Assembly (NCBI GenBank): GCA_937864175.1
Contig: CALMJH010000040.1
Location: 1 to 35,515, forward strand
DNA: 35,515 nucleotides
From: an uncultured Burkholderiales bacterium
Lineage (GTDB): Bacteria > Pseudomonadota > Gammaproteobacteria > Burkholderiales > Burkholderiaceae_A
Direction of reading: 5' to 3'
The number at the start of each line of letters is the position of its first letter. Position 1 is the first letter of the stretch. This document shows, one piece after another, positions 19,955 through 31,955 of the stretch. The notes beneath the pieces are model-generated. The model had not been told where the DNA came from and ran no database searches. It saw only the letters and a list, made by a program, of their open reading frames with translations. Both the position numbers and the translations under genes were made by a program.

Positions 19955-21433
19955 ATGGCCTGGGAAGTCGTGATCGGGCTGGAGACCCATGTTCAACTCC
20001 AGACGCGTTCAAAGATTTTTTCGCCAGCCTCCACGGCCTTCGGCGCCCCACCCAACACCCAGGCCCATATGGTGGACCTGGCCCTTCCGGGAGTGCTGCC
20101 GGTTTTAAACCAGGCCGCTGTCGAAGCCGCTATTCGATTTGGACTGGCCATTGGGGCTCAGATCTCGCCCCATTCGGTCTTTGCCCGGAAGAATTATTTT
20201 TACCCCGACCTGCCCAAGGGCTATCAAATCAGCCAGTTTGAAATCCCGGTGGTCCAGGGAGGTCAGATCGAGGTGGTCTTGGCCGATGGCCAGCGACGAA
20301 CCATCGAACTCACTCGGGCCCACCTCGAGGAGGATGCTGGCAAGTCGATCCACGAGGGCCTTGCCGGCCTGCCCACTGGCAAGTCTGGCATCGACCTCAA
20401 CCGGGCGGGCACGCCTTTGCTCGAGATTGTGACCGAGCCCGTCATGCGTTCCGCTGCCGAGGCCGTGGCCTACGCAAAGGCCCTGCACACGCTGGTGACC
20501 TGGATCGGCATCTGTGACGGAAACCTCCAAGAGGGCTCCTTTCGATGCGATGCCAACGTCTCGGTTCGCCCCCAGGGCTCCACCACCTTCGGCACCCGGT
20601 GTGAGATTAAAAACCTCAACTCTTTTCGATTTTTGGAGAGGGCCATTCAGGTAGAGGCCGCCCGACAGGTGGCCCTGATCGAGGACGGAGGCCGCGTGGT
20701 TCAAGAGACCCGGCTCTTTGATCCAGATCGCGATGAGACCCGGGCCATGCGAAGCAAAGAGGACGCCCAAGACTATCGATACTTTCCAGACCCAGACCTT
20801 CCTCCCCTGGTGATCTCAGCCGACTGGATCGACCGTCTAAAGGCACAGATGCCTGCCTTGCCTCAGGCCCTCCAGGCCCAGTGGATCGACCGGTATGGGC
20901 TGTCTGCTTACGATGCTGCGGCGGTGACGCAGAGTCGTGCAGCGGCCGATTATTTTCAGGCGGGCCTGGAGGCCTTTGAAAAGTCCGGGGGCGCTAGTCC
21001 CGCCCGGGCCAAGCTGCTGGCCAACTGGGTCATGGGCGAGCTGGCCTCCACCCTTAACCGGGAGGAGCGGCACATCGAGGACTCGCCGGTCTCGGCGGAT
21101 CAGCTGGTGGGCCTGATTCTTCGAATTGAGGATGGAACCCTCTCCAACAAGATTGCCCGAGAGGTCTTTGTGGCCCTCTGGCAGGGCCAGGGCCCGACAG
21201 CCGATCAGCTCATCAATGAGCGAGGCCTTGCGCAAATTCAAGACACTGGGCTCATTGAGTCTCTAGTGGCCGAGGTCGTGGCGGCCAATCCAAAAATGGT
21301 GGAGGAGTTTCAGTCTGGCAAAGACAAGGCGCTCAATGCCATGGTGGGACAAGTTATGAAAAAATCTGGGGGCAAGGCCAATCCCCAGACCGTTACCGAA
21401 CACTTCAAGAGGGTCTTGAGTCGTCCTGACTAG
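19955..21433 (+). CDS. gatB: Glutamyl/aspartyl-tRNA amidotransferase subunit B
   Basis: The 492-residue protein opens with [12 protein letters not shown], the GatB signature. It has the central kinase-like domain (HLEEDAGKS and [13 protein letters not shown]) and ends with a YqeY-type tRNA-binding domain (about the last 110 residues). It activates the tRNA-bound acid by ATP and completes transamidation. The ATG at 19955 lies one base after the gatA stop codon, with GGGAG seven bases upstream. The open frame runs further 5', but that part overlaps gatA and is not coding. The 3' end overlaps the convergent ampG-like gene by 29 bases. Confidence 0.97.
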   Translation: MAWEVVIGLETHVQLQTRSKIFSPASTAFGAPPNTQAHMVDLALPGVLPVLNQAAVEAAIRFGLAIGAQISPHSVFARKNYFYPDLPKGYQISQFEIPVVQGGQIEVVLADGQRRTIELTRAHLEEDAGKSIHEGLAGLPTGKSGIDLNRAGTPLLEIVTEPVMRSAAEAVAYAKALHTLVTWIGICDGNLQEGSFRCDANVSVRPQGSTTFGTRCEIKNLNSFRFLERAIQVEAARQVALIEDGGRVVQETRLFDPDRDETRAMRSKEDAQDYRYFPDPDLPPLVISADWIDRLKAQMPALPQALQAQWIDRYGLSAYDAAAVTQSRAAADYFQAGLEAFEKSGGASPARAKLLANWVMGELASTLNREERHIEDSPVSADQLVGLILRIEDGTLSNKIAREVFVALWQGQGPTADQLINERGLAQIQDTGLIESLVAEVVAANPKMVEEFQSGKDKALNAMVGQVMKKSGGKANPQTVTEHFKRVLSRPD

Positions 21434-22709
21434 CAGGGCCCGTCTCGATCACGGGCCTGAGTCGCGCCATGAGCAAGAGCCCTGGCAGGCTGGCCAGGAA
21501 GGTACAGAGGAAAAAAGGTCCCCAACCCCAGTCGCTGGCGGCATGGCCCGCTACGGGCCCAACCCAGACACGGCCAATCGAGGCCAAGGCGGAGAGCAGC
21601 GCAAACTGGGTAGCGGTGTAACGGACATCACACAGGGTCATCAGCAGGGCCACGAAGGCCGCCGTGCCCATGCCACCGGCCAGGTTCTCCGCCAGAATCA
21701 CCAGGGTCATCTCAAACAAGCTGGGCTGGCTGACGGCCAGCCACCAGAAGCCTAAATTGGTCAGGGCCTGAAGACCTCCGAAGGCCATCAGGCAGCGCCA
21801 GAGCCCAAGACGGGTCATCAGCCAACCACCCGCCAGCCCACCGACCAAGGTCGCCAACAGACCAACCCCCTTGTTGACCGCGCCCACCTCGGCCGGGCTA
21901 AAGCCCGCCCCGCGAATGAGAAAAGCGGTGGAGAGGCTGCCGGCAAAGGCATCGCCCAGTTTGTACAGAACAATGCTGGCCAGCAGCCACCAGGCCCAGG
22001 GGGACGAAAAAAATGCGCGAAAGGGGTCGACCACTGCCTCACGAAGGGTCTTCGGTGGCCGGGTCTCCAGCGGTTCGGGAGCGAAGGCGGCAACCACCGC
22101 CAATACCAGACAGAGTCCCGCCATTAATTGGTAGCTGCCGGCAAAGCCCAGGTAGAGATCGGCCAGCATCAGGGCCAGACCTCCTGAGGTCAGCATCGCC
22201 AGCCGATAGCCAATGACTGACCAGGCAGCACCAAGGCCTCGCTGACTTGGCAGAAGTGACTCGGCTCGCCATGCATCAAAGACGATGTCAAAACTGGCGG
22301 AGATGACCACCAGCCCAAAAGCCAGACTCGCGAGCCGGGTCAGGCCGCTACCGGTGACCTCCAGCGTCCAGGACATGAGCAAGAGAACCAGGGCCATCGT
22401 CACCAACAATCCCACCATCCAGCCGCGGCGACGGCCACCCCAGCGACCACCCAGCGCAAACCGGTCCAACAGGGGGGCCCAGCTGAACTTGTAGGTGTAG
22501 GGCAGGCCTAAGACCGTAAGCCAACCGAGCGTCTTCAAGTCCAGGCCCTCCACCGTTAGCCAGGCCTGCAGCGTACCGGCTGACAAGGCCAGTGGCAGTC
22601 CGCTTGCAAAGCCCAAGACCAGGGTCATGACTAGCAGTCCCTGACTGGGCCTTGGCTGAGGGCTGAGCGGGGCTTGGCGGGGTCCTGCTGTCGGGTTGGT
22701 TTCTTGCAT
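21405..22709 (-). CDS. ampG: AmpG-like muropeptide permease (MFS)
   Basis: The 434-residue protein has about twelve membrane segments. Its N-terminal signature GFASGLPL, followed by LQAWL and [14 protein letters not shown], is characteristic of AmpG-type permeases. AmpG imports anhydro-muropeptides released during wall turnover for recycling; in species with an inducible AmpC it also supplies the inducing signal. No ampD, ampR or beta-lactamase gene is in the window. The ATG at 22707-22709 lies 56 bases from the divergent M48 peptidase gene. Assignment to the AmpG family is firm; exact substrate is inferred. Confidence 0.85.
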   Translation of the reverse strand: MQETNPTAGPRQAPLSPQPRPSQGLLVMTLVLGFASGLPLALSAGTLQAWLTVEGLDLKTLGWLTVLGLPYTYKFSWAPLLDRFALGGRWGGRRRGWMVGLLVTMALVLLLMSWTLEVTGSGLTRLASLAFGLVVISASFDIVFDAWRAESLLPSQRGLGAAWSVIGYRLAMLTSGGLALMLADLYLGFAGSYQLMAGLCLVLAVVAAFAPEPLETRPPKTLREAVVDPFRAFFSSPWAWWLLASIVLYKLGDAFAGSLSTAFLIRGAGFSPAEVGAVNKGVGLLATLVGGLAGGWLMTRLGLWRCLMAFGGLQALTNLGFWWLAVSQPSLFEMTLVILAENLAGGMGTAAFVALLMTLCDVRYTATQFALLSALASIGRVWVGPVAGHAASDWGWGPFFLCTFLASLPGLLLMARLRPVIETGPASQDDSRPS

Positions 22710-22765
22710 AGGCTTGGGGTATTGTCCTTGATCTGTTGGAATGCTGTGAAACTCGGATACAAACC

Positions 22766-23644
22766 ATGAACGACTGGTGGTCGCATCGACTTGCTCAACT
22801 CACTCTGGCCGGCCTTCTTCTGGGGCCGCTGGCTGGTTGCGCCACTGGCAGCCCCAAGCTGGCGGGGCCAGGCGACGGGGTGGTGGTGGGTGAGGGCTCG
22901 GAGGTCCGCAAGCTGGTGCCCGCCCGGCAGCTTGAGCAGTCTGCGGCCAAGCAGTTCGAATCGCTCAAAAAGCAGGCTAGCCAAAAAAACGCTTTGGTGG
23001 GCCAAGACGATCCTTCGCATCAGCGGCTTGAACGCATCGCCCAGGCCCTAAAACCTTTTGCAGTAGCCTGGAACCCAGAGGCTGCCCGCTGGCGTTGGGA
23101 GGTGATTGTCTTGCGCAGCGACCAGGTCAACGCCTTCTGCATGCCCGGAGGCAAGATTGCCTTCTACACGGGAATACTCGAGAAACTCAAACTCACCGAC
23201 GACGAAGTCGCGGTGGTCATGGGCCACGAGATGGCCCATGCCTTGCGTGAGCATGCCCGTGACCGTCTTGCAAAGAATCAACTCACAGACCTTGGTGCCA
23301 CCATTCTGTCCAACGTCTTGGGCTTTGGCGAGGCGGGCCGACAGGCACTGGGCTATGGCACCCAGCTACTCACCTTGAAATTCTCTCGCGACGACGAGAC
23401 CGAAGCCGACCTGGTGGGAATGGACATTGCGGCACGGGCGGGCTACGACCCTCGGTCGGGCATCAGCCTCTGGAGAAAGATGCAGGCAGCCAACCAGAAG
23501 GCCCCGCCCGAATGGTTCTCGACGCACCCCGCGGGGGCCACCCGCATTGACGAGATCTCGCAGAATCTCCCCAGAGTTCTGCCGCTTTATGCCAAGGCCA
23601 TTGGCAAGACTCTGCAGACCCTGCCGCCAGACCCAAGCCGTTAA
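22766..23644 (+). CDS. M48-family zinc metallopeptidase, lipoprotein
   Basis: The 292-residue protein has a signal peptide with lipobox PLAGC (Cys25), so it is probably anchored in the envelope. The zinc site is clear: HEMAH at 154-158 and the third ligand Glu213 in DETEAD. This is the layout of periplasmic M48 proteases such as LoiP, YcaL and BepA, which act in outer-membrane protein quality control. The C-terminal TPR repeats of BepA are absent, so LoiP/YcaL-like is closer. I chose the ATG at 22766 over an upstream TTG because it puts the signal peptide at the N-terminus. It converges on xth with a 9-base gap. Confidence 0.88.
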   Translation: MNDWWSHRLAQLTLAGLLLGPLAGCATGSPKLAGPGDGVVVGEGSEVRKLVPARQLEQSAAKQFESLKKQASQKNALVGQDDPSHQRLERIAQALKPFAVAWNPEAARWRWEVIVLRSDQVNAFCMPGGKIAFYTGILEKLKLTDDEVAVVMGHEMAHALREHARDRLAKNQLTDLGATILSNVLGFGEAGRQALGYGTQLLTLKFSRDDETEADLVGMDIAARAGYDPRSGISLWRKMQAANQKAPPEWFSTHPAGATRIDEISQNLPRVLPLYAKAIGKTLQTLPPDPSR

Positions 23645-23653
23645 GCCACAGGC

Positions 23654-24475
23654 CTAGACTGCGTAGTCCACAACCAGGGGCGCATGGTCAGAGAATCGGG
23701 AGGCCTTGTGAACAAAGGCGCTGCTGGCGCGGGCGGCAAGGCCTGGTGTTGCAACCTGGTAGTCGATTCGCCAGCCGACGTTCTTGGCCCAGGCCTGCCC
23801 ACGGTTAGACCACCAGGTATAGCCCTCCTCGCTGGCCGAGGGATAGAGCCGGCGGTAGACATCGACCCAGCCGAGGGTCTGGAAAATCTCGGTTAGCCAG
23901 GCCCGCTCCTCAGGCAGAAAGCCCGAGTTTTTAAGATTGCCCTTCCAGTTTTTAAGGTCCTGCTCGGTGTGGGCAATGTTCCAGTCTCCGCAGACCACAA
24001 ACTCCCGGCCCGTCTGCTGGTGCTCGCGAAACCAGCGCTGAAGCTGCGGATAAAAGGCTTCCATAAAACGAAACTTGGAGGCCTGCCGTTCCTCCGAGGC
24101 TGAACCCGAGGGCGCATAAAGACTCACGACGGTCAGGGCTGACGGCATCCACTGTCCGGCCTCAAAGTCGGCCCGCAGCACCCGGCCCTCCTGATCAAAC
24201 TCCGCCACACCGATGCCCGCAGTCAGTGCTGCGGGTCTCTGGTGTGAAAAGACAGCGACGCCGCTGTAGCCTTTTTTCTCCGCGCAGTACAGAGCCGAGT
24301 GGAGTCGACGGCCACTGGTGCAGGCCACCTGGGTCTGCTCGTCAGTCAGGTCTTGAGGCTGGGCCTTGAGTTCCTGAATGCAGACCACATCGGCTGATTG
24401 GTGGGACAACCAGTCCACCAGGCCCTTGGAGCTGGCCGACCGAATCCCATTGACGTTGAGGCTGATGATTCGCAT
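23654..24475 (-). CDS. xth: Exodeoxyribonuclease III (Xth family)
   Basis: The 273-residue protein has the endonuclease/exonuclease/phosphatase fold with the expected catalytic segments: LNVNGIRSA at 6-14, Glu35 in IQELKAQ, CGDWNIAH in the middle and SDHAPL with His264 at the C-terminus. ExoIII enzymes cut DNA at abasic sites and trim 3' ends in base-excision repair. The ATG at 24473-24475 gives the usual start MRIISLN; an upstream in-frame codon would add seven extra residues over the palindrome. It diverges from pyrE across only 20 bases. Confidence 0.93.
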   Translation of the reverse strand: MRIISLNVNGIRSASSKGLVDWLSHQSADVVCIQELKAQPQDLTDEQTQVACTSGRRLHSALYCAEKKGYSGVAVFSHQRPAALTAGIGVAEFDQEGRVLRADFEAGQWMPSALTVVSLYAPSGSASEERQASKFRFMEAFYPQLQRWFREHQQTGREFVVCGDWNIAHTEQDLKNWKGNLKNSGFLPEERAWLTEIFQTLGWVDVYRRLYPSASEEGYTWWSNRGQAWAKNVGWRIDYQVATPGLAARASSAFVHKASRFSDHAPLVVDYAV

Positions 24476-24482
24476 GGCGTAT

Positions 24483-24497
24483 ATTGTGGACCACAAT
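24483..24497. promoter_or_regulatory. Perfect 15-base inverted repeat between xth and pyrE
   Basis: The bases ATTGTGGACCACAAT form two perfect 7-base half-sites around a single central A. The repeat fills most of the 20-base gap between the divergent xth and pyrE starts, and its last two bases are the first two of the pyrE ATG. The shape resembles operators of dimeric repressors such as the GntR/FCD class, but the protein cannot be named. The promoters of the two genes must overlap the opposite coding region. Confidence 0.5.
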
Positions 24498-25185
24498 GCC
24501 TAGCCAGCCCGCCACGTTTCAGCACGATTTTCTAGCGTTTGCCATTCAGAGCGGCGTTCTTAAGTTTGGGTCCTTTACGACCAAGGCCGGACGCAAGTCC
24601 CCCTATTTTTTTAACGCAGGCCTCTTTTATGCCGGTGGCCTGCTGGGCCGCCTTGCAGACTTCTACGCCCAGGCCCTGTTGGCAGCGCAGGCTTCTGGCC
24701 GACTGGCCCAGGCCAATCTCTTGTTTGGCCCCGCCTACAAGGGCATTACCCTGGCCAGTGCCACGGCGGTGGCATTGGCGGCCCGTGGCCACGACATTCA
24801 ATTTGCTTACAACCGCAAAGAGGCCAAGGACCATGGCGAGGGTGGACTGTTGGTGGGGGCTCCCATGGCAGGCCAGGTGGTCATTGTGGACGACGTGATC
24901 TCGGCGGGGACCTCCGTGCGGGAGTCGGTTCAGATCATCAAGGCAGAGGGCGCCACCCCAGTCGGAGTCCTCATTGCCCTGGACCGCATGGAGAAAGGGG
25001 GCACTGCAGACGCACCAACGCAGCGCTCTGCAACCCAAGAGGTTCAGGACCAGTTTGGCATTCCGGTGGTAGCGATTGCCACCCTTGCAGACCTCTTGGG
25101 CCTGCTTGAGCAGACCAGCGACCCCGCGCTGGCGCAGTCTCGTGAGGCCGTCCAAGCCTATCGAGCCCAGTGGGGAGTCGCCTAG
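24496..25185 (+). CDS. pyrE: Orotate phosphoribosyltransferase
   Basis: The 229-residue protein carries the PRPP-binding motif VIVDDVISAGTS at 129-140. The segment KAGRKSPYFFNAGLF near 30-44 and the flexible-loop stretch NRKEAKDHGEGG at 106-117 are both diagnostic of PyrE. It joins orotate to PRPP in pyrimidine synthesis. The ATG at 24496 is preferred over an in-frame TTG four codons earlier. A strong hairpin covers the stop codon. The neighbour order xth-pyrE is frequent in Betaproteobacteria. Confidence 0.95.
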   Translation: MPSQPATFQHDFLAFAIQSGVLKFGSFTTKAGRKSPYFFNAGLFYAGGLLGRLADFYAQALLAAQASGRLAQANLLFGPAYKGITLASATAVALAARGHDIQFAYNRKEAKDHGEGGLLVGAPMAGQVVIVDDVISAGTSVRESVQIIKAEGATPVGVLIALDRMEKGGTADAPTQRSATQEVQDQFGIPVVAIATLADLLGLLEQTSDPALAQSREAVQAYRAQWGVA

Positions 25186-25206
25186 ACTCCCTGGGCTCGA
25201 CCGGTT
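25161..25206 (+). terminator. Strong hairpin terminator at the end of pyrE
   Basis: TCGAGCCCA (25161-25169) pairs perfectly with TGGGCTCGA (25192-25200), and inside it GGGAGTC (25173-25179) pairs with GACTCCC (25185-25191) around a 5-base loop. This gives 16 pairs with one 3-base bulge. A short TTTT follows at 25203-25206. The stem contains the last pyrE codons and its stop. It lies between the convergent pyrE and usp genes; the T tract is on the plus strand, so it mainly ends pyrE transcription. Confidence 0.65.
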
Positions 25207-25632
25207 TTACTTGACGATGAGGACGGGCACTGGCGAGGTCTCCGCCAGCCGTCCGGCCACCGAACCGAGCATCATGTCCACCAGGGAGCCACGGCCTTTG
25301 CCGCCCACCACCATGAGGTCGACACCCCGGTCTCGAATGAAGGCCAGCAGGCTCGGGACAATCTCGCCATGGGCCTTCGTCACTTCTGCGGTCAGGCCCT
25401 CGGCCTTGAGTCGCGCCCGGGCCTCGGCAAGTTCCTGCTCGGCTATTTCGTCCATGTAGGCCTGAACCAGTTTCTGATCGATTCCACGGGCTACGGGTGA
25501 GACCAGGGCATTGAGGTGAACATTGACCAGACTGAGTCGAGGCATCTCCTTCAGGCCGCGAGCCAGGGAGATGGCCTGTTGAAGAGCTTTCAGGGCGTGT
25601 TGGGAGCCGTCGATGGCGATGGCGATGTGCAT
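25207..25632 (-). CDS. Universal stress protein (UspA family)
   Basis: The 141-residue protein is a single Usp domain. It starts with IAIAIDGS and ends with the nucleotide-binding loop GKGRGSLVDMMLGSVA, which fits the G-2x-G-9x-G-S pattern of ATP-binding members. Such proteins accumulate in starvation and stress; no specific role can be read here. It is the last gene of the long minus-strand run, 21 bases after glmS, and converges on pyrE. Confidence 0.9.
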   Translation of the reverse strand: MHIAIAIDGSQHALKALQQAISLARGLKEMPRLSLVNVHLNALVSPVARGIDQKLVQAYMDEIAEQELAEARARLKAEGLTAEVTKAHGEIVPSLLAFIRDRGVDLMVVGGKGRGSLVDMMLGSVAGRLAETSPVPVLIVK

Positions 25633-25653
25633 GGGCAGGCCTTTTGGAAGAAT

Positions 25654-27519
<1,866 letters not shown>

Positions 27520-27537
27520 AAGGGAAGTCCGGGTCGG

Positions 27538-28914
27538 TTAGTGAGACTGTTTTTTTGGCCGCTTCCAGCGGGGGATGCTGGTCTGCCGGGCCCGAGAAAG
27601 GGTGAGCTGGTGTGCCGGCGCATCGTTGGTCAGGGTGGTGCCAGCCCCAAGGGTGGCCCCCTCGTGGACCACGACCGGCGCGACCAGCTGGGTATCAGAG
27701 CCAATGAAGACATCGTCCTCAATAACGGTGCGATGTTTTTCTGCGCCATCGTAATTACAGGTGATGGTGCCAGCGCCCACATTGACGCGGGCCCCAATCT
27801 GGGCGTCCCCCAGGTAAGAGAGGTGATTGGCCTTGCTGTAGGCCCCCAGATGCGTATTTTTTAGTTCGGTGAAATTGCCCACATGGCTGCCTTCGGCCAG
27901 AACACTGCCAGGCCGAATTCGGGCAAATGGCCCTACGGTGGCCCGAGGCCCCACGGTGCAATCTTCGAGATGGCTCATGGCCTCGATGCGGGCACCCTGT
28001 TCGACGCGAACGTTCTTTAAGACCACACCGGGCCCAATCTGGACATGGTCGGCCAGGGCGACACGCCCCTCAAAGACGCAGCCCACGTCAATGCGCACAT
28101 CGGTGCCGGCGCTTAGTTGTCCTCGAATGTCGATGCGCAGTGGGTCGGCCAGCTGAACGCCAGCCGCCATGAGTGACTCGGCGAGGCCAGCCTGGAAAAT
28201 CCGCTCCACCTGCGCCCGTTGAGACTGACTGTTCACGCCTTGAACGCGGTCGGCGGGGCAGTCCAGGCTGGAGATGGCGACTCCCTCCTGGGCGGCCATA
28301 GCCAGGAGGTCGGTCAGGTAGTACTCGCCTTGGGCATTGTGGTTGGTGAGCTGGCCCACCCAGTGACGAAGGCGATCGGTGGGGGCGGCCATAATGCCTG
28401 TGTTGACCTCGGTGATTTTGCGCTGGGCCTCAGAGGCGTCTTTTTCTTCAACACAACCCAGAATCTGACCTGCGGAATTGCGCAGAATTCGTCCATAGCC
28501 CGTGGGGTCGGCCAGCCCAGTAGTCAGCACGGCAAGGCCTTCGGTTGAGGCCGATGCCTGGACCAGGCTGGCCAGTAGGGCCCGAGGAATCAGGGGAACA
28601 TCGCCATAGAGCACCAGACTGGTCTGGGCTGGGCCGAGTCGCGCCAGCGTGCAGGAGACCGCATGTCCAGTGCCCAGGGCTGGCGACTGCAGCACCAGGT
28701 CAAGGCCATGGTCGGCACCGTAATGCATGACCAGCCCTGACTGAATCTGCTGGGCCTCATGGCCAATCACACAGATGATCTGCTGGGCAGATAACTGCCG
28801 AGCCGCATCAATGACATGAAAGAGCATGGGAAGGCCCCCAATCGGGTGGAGGACCTTCGGCAGGCTGGACTTCATTCGGGTGCCGCGTCCTGCGGCCAGA
28901 ATAATGACGTTCAT
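27538..28914 (-). CDS. glmU: Bifunctional GlmU uridyltransferase / acetyltransferase
   Basis: The 458-residue protein matches the usual length. The N-terminal pyrophosphorylase domain starts [13 protein letters not shown] with PKVLHPIGG following. The C-terminal half is a left-handed beta-helix of hexapeptide repeats with the acetyltransferase segment near [12 protein letters not shown]. It acetylates glucosamine-1-phosphate and then forms UDP-GlcNAc. The ATG at 28912-28914 gives the canonical N-terminus; a longer frame exists upstream but lies inside the symporter gene. The start overlaps the symporter stop as ATGA. Confidence 0.97.
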   Translation of the reverse strand: MNVIILAAGRGTRMKSSLPKVLHPIGGLPMLFHVIDAARQLSAQQIICVIGHEAQQIQSGLVMHYGADHGLDLVLQSPALGTGHAVSCTLARLGPAQTSLVLYGDVPLIPRALLASLVQASASTEGLAVLTTGLADPTGYGRILRNSAGQILGCVEEKDASEAQRKITEVNTGIMAAPTDRLRHWVGQLTNHNAQGEYYLTDLLAMAAQEGVAISSLDCPADRVQGVNSQSQRAQVERIFQAGLAESLMAAGVQLADPLRIDIRGQLSAGTDVRIDVGCVFEGRVALADHVQIGPGVVLKNVRVEQGARIEAMSHLEDCTVGPRATVGPFARIRPGSVLAEGSHVGNFTELKNTHLGAYSKANHLSYLGDAQIGARVNVGAGTITCNYDGAEKHRTVIEDDVFIGSDTQLVAPVVVHEGATLGAGTTLTNDAPAHQLTLSRARQTSIPRWKRPKKQSH

Positions 28915-30350
28915 TTGGAGAGCTGCCCGATGCCCCGCGGATGGGTCCGGTGTGGGTTGGGGGAGATCCATGAGCCAATCAGCATGCCCATAAGACTAAA
29001 GACCAGGCCAACAAGCTGGGGCTCCACCAGCAGCTCGGCGCCAGAAACCTCCAGCATGAGCCAGGTGGCTAGGCCAAAAAAGACTGCAAGCGCGGCTCCC
29101 AGATTGCTGGCCCGAGACCAGAAGAGCCCAGCCGTCAGGGGCACAAAGGCACCGGCTAGCGTGATGCGGTAGGCATGTTCGACCATGCTGTGGATGCTCT
29201 CGTCGGTGAGCACTGCATAGGCCGTGACCATGATGGCAAAGACAAAGACGGTGAGCCGGGTGGTCAGCAGGAGCTTTCGATCGCTCATGTGCGGAATGGC
29301 GCCCTTGACCACGTTTTCCGCAAAGGTCACAGCTGGGGCCAGCAGCGTCCCGGAGGCCGTACTCATGATGACCGACAACAGGGCTCCAAAGAAGACCACC
29401 TGGACCCAGAAAGGCATGTGGTTGACCACTAGCGTGGGCAGGACCAGCTGGGAGTCGGTCTTCATGAGCTCGGCCGTCATCTTCGGGTCGATCATGCTGG
29501 CTGCATAAGCCAAAAACAGTGGTACTGCCGCGAAGAAGAAATACGACAGGCCCCCGAGGGTGGTGGCCCAGACGGCCACGGTCTCGTTTTTGGAGGAGTT
29601 CACGCGCTGAAAGACATCCTGCTGTGGAATAGACCCAAGGGCCATCGTGACCAGGGCAGCAATCCAGCCCAGCAGATCCAGCGCGTCGAGTGTCGGCAAC
29701 CAGTTGAACTTGCCTTCAGCCGCAGCCTTGGCGATGACCGCGGGCACGCCACCGGCCATCTCGCCAGCCATGCCCGCCACAATCAGCAGGCCCACTACAA
29801 TCACAATCATCTGGACAAAGGTGGTGGCCGCCACCGACCACATACCACCAAAGAGGGTGTAGACCAGCACAACGGCGGCGCCGATGACCATCCCAAGGTT
29901 AAGCGAGATGAGGTCTTGAGACAGGACATTAAAGACCAGGCCCAGGGCTGTAATCTGGGCCGAGACCCAGCCCAGATAAGAGACCATGATGCACAGAGAA
30001 ATAATGAGTTCCGTCTGCCGGTTGTACCGAATGCGAAAAAAGTCTCCCAGAGTCATGAGCCTCATTCGGTAGAGCGGCAGGGCAAAGACCAGCCCAAAAA
30101 GCATCAGACAAATAGACGCCCCGAGCGGATCGGAGATCAGACCACGAAAGCCTTTTTCCAGAAACGTGGCGGAGATGCCCAGCACGGTCTCGGCCCCGAA
30201 CCAGGTAGCAAAGACCATGGCCAAGACCACTGGCATGGGCAGGTTTCGGCCGGCGGTAATGTAGTCGCTGGCGCTGTGGACCCGGCGGGCGGCCAACAGA
30301 CCAATCGCAATGGAGACGAGCAGGTAGAGACTGACAAGCGCGAGCAGCAT
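28911..30350 (-). CDS. Sodium:solute symporter (SSS family)
   Basis: The 479-residue protein has about thirteen membrane segments. The segment [16 protein letters not shown] (near residue 48-63) and the following DPLGASICL stretch are typical of the sodium:solute symporter family. Substrates of the family include proline, pantothenate, sugars and carboxylates; none can be chosen here. It lies three bases after ubiB and overlaps glmU by four, so it is translated as part of the operon although its function has no obvious link to its neighbours. Confidence 0.85.
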   Translation of the reverse strand: MLLALVSLYLLVSIAIGLLAARRVHSASDYITAGRNLPMPVVLAMVFATWFGAETVLGISATFLEKGFRGLISDPLGASICLMLFGLVFALPLYRMRLMTLGDFFRIRYNRQTELIISLCIMVSYLGWVSAQITALGLVFNVLSQDLISLNLGMVIGAAVVLVYTLFGGMWSVAATTFVQMIVIVVGLLIVAGMAGEMAGGVPAVIAKAAAEGKFNWLPTLDALDLLGWIAALVTMALGSIPQQDVFQRVNSSKNETVAVWATTLGGLSYFFFAAVPLFLAYAASMIDPKMTAELMKTDSQLVLPTLVVNHMPFWVQVVFFGALLSVIMSTASGTLLAPAVTFAENVVKGAIPHMSDRKLLLTTRLTVFVFAIMVTAYAVLTDESIHSMVEHAYRITLAGAFVPLTAGLFWSRASNLGAALAVFFGLATWLMLEVSGAELLVEPQLVGLVFSLMGMLIGSWISPNPHRTHPRGIGQLSK

Positions 30351-30353
30351 GGA

Positions 30354-31955
30354 CTAGAGCCTTTCGTGGGTGAGTCTGAGGTCCAGGACGGAGAAGTCGG
30401 GCAGCAGCAGGACAAGCAAGACCATGGCCAACATTATCAGGGCTAGAAAGAGTCCTACGGTCCAACGTCGCAGGCTGCGCAACTCCTGGGCCTGGACCTG
30501 AAGGGCCTGGGCAAGGTCTTGGTTGGGGGGCCGGCTGGCCTGCACCAGAGCGGCATGAACCAGCCGTGGAATCTGGGGCAGCAGCTTGGCCCATCGCTCG
30601 CCCTCGAGTCGAATCTGGTCTCTCAGGGCCTTGAGTCCGATCTGCTCCTGCATCCAGTTTTCCAAGAAGGGCTTGGCAGTGACCCAGAGATCCAGGTCGG
30701 GATCGAGCTGACGGCCCAGGCCCTCAATGTTCAGAAGCGTCTTCTGGAGCAAGACTAGCTGGGGCTGAATTTCGACATTAAAACGGCGAGAGGCCTGAAA
30801 GAGGCGCAGCAGGACCTGGCCCAACGAGATCTCTTTCAGCGGACGGTCGAAGAAGGGCTCGCAGACGCCGCGGACGGCAGCCTCCAGGGCATCGACCCGG
30901 GTGTCGGCCGGGGCCCAGCCTGACTCAACGTGCAGCTCTGCCACCCGCCGATAGTCTCGTCGGAAAAAGGCGAGGAAGTTCTGGGCGAGGTAATTCTTGT
31001 CATATTCCGACAGGGTTCCCACGATCCCGAAGTCCAGCGCAATGTAATGGCCAAAGTGGGGTCCACGGTCGCAGACCAGAATGTTGCCGGGATGCATGTC
31101 GGCATGGAAGTAGCCGTCGCGAAAGACCTGGGTGAAGAAAATCTCCACACCTTCTCTTGAGAGCTGCTTGAGGTCCATGCCAGCCTCCCGAAGCTGCTGC
31201 ATGCGCCCAATCGGAATGCCATAGACCCGCTCCATCACGATGACACTGGTTCTGCAGTAGTCCCAGATCATCTCGGGAATCTGCAGCAGCCCAGACCCCT
31301 CAAAATTCCGGCGAAGCTGAGCCGCATTGGCCGCCTCGCGGACCAGGTCCAGCTCGTCATGAAGGTAGTTGTCAAACTCAGCGACGACCTCACGGGGCTT
31401 GAGCCGTCGCCCATCTGCGGAGACCCACTCGACCACCTGGGCAAAGAGCCGCAGGAGGGCCAGGTCTTTGTCGATGGCCGAGAGCATGCCCGGGCGCAAG
31501 ACCTTGACTGCCACCTCCCGACCATCGAGCAGCCGCCCAAAATGAACCTGGGCGATGGAGGCGCTGGCTACGGGCTGCTCATCAAAAGACGAGAAGATGG
31601 CGGAGAGGGGCTGGCCAAGCTCGGCCTCTATGGTGGCGATGGCCACCGCTGAGTCAAAGGGGGGCACCTGGTCTTGCAGCAGCGTGAGCTCGTCGGCAAT
31701 GTCGGCGGGCATCAAGTCTCGGCGGGTTGAGAGGACCTGGCCAAACTTCACAAAAATAGGCCCGAGGCTCTCCAGAGTCTCTCGAATCCTCTGGCCCCTG
31801 GGGGCCTCAAATCGACGGCCTAGTCGCAAGAGCCACAGCAGGCCTCCGAGCAGACGGGAATTCAGACCCTGTCGGGCGCCATCAACCGCCAGCTGGTCCA
31901 GGCCGAACCGCCAGACGACCCAGACAATGGTGAGGAGGCGACGAAGCGAGGTCAT
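30354..31955 (-). CDS. ubiB: UbiB, atypical kinase/ATPase of ubiquinone biosynthesis
   Basis: The 533-residue protein is an ADCK/UbiB family member. The family-specific KxGQ motif is FVKFGQ (Lys70), the Ala-rich loop [10 protein letters not shown] follows at 131-140, the ATP lysine is Lys151 in VAVKVLRPG, and a catalytic [10 protein letters not shown] segment follows near residue 285. A C-terminal hydrophobic hairpin (about 495-520) anchors it in the inner membrane. UbiB supports ubiquinone synthesis, probably by extracting lipid precursors. Its ATG overlaps the ttcA stop as ATGA. Confidence 0.95.
   Translation of the reverse strand: MTSLRRLLTIVWVVWRFGLDQLAVDGARQGLNSRLLGGLLWLLRLGRRFEAPRGQRIRETLESLGPIFVKFGQVLSTRRDLMPADIADELTLLQDQVPPFDSAVAIATIEAELGQPLSAIFSSFDEQPVASASIAQVHFGRLLDGREVAVKVLRPGMLSAIDKDLALLRLFAQVVEWVSADGRRLKPREVVAEFDNYLHDELDLVREAANAAQLRRNFEGSGLLQIPEMIWDYCRTSVIVMERVYGIPIGRMQQLREAGMDLKQLSREGVEIFFTQVFRDGYFHADMHPGNILVCDRGPHFGHYIALDFGIVGTLSEYDKNYLAQNFLAFFRRDYRRVAELHVESGWAPADTRVDALEAAVRGVCEPFFDRPLKEISLGQVLLRLFQASRRFNVEIQPQLVLLQKTLLNIEGLGRQLDPDLDLWVTAKPFLENWMQEQIGLKALRDQIRLEGERWAKLLPQIPRLVHAALVQASRPPNQDLAQALQVQAQELRSLRRWTVGLFLALIMLAMVLLVLLLPDFSVLDLRLTHERL

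Noticed and set aside
28915-28971. Longer glmU N-terminus
   Set aside because: The extra 19 residues lie inside the symporter gene, and GlmU proteins start at MNVIILAAG.
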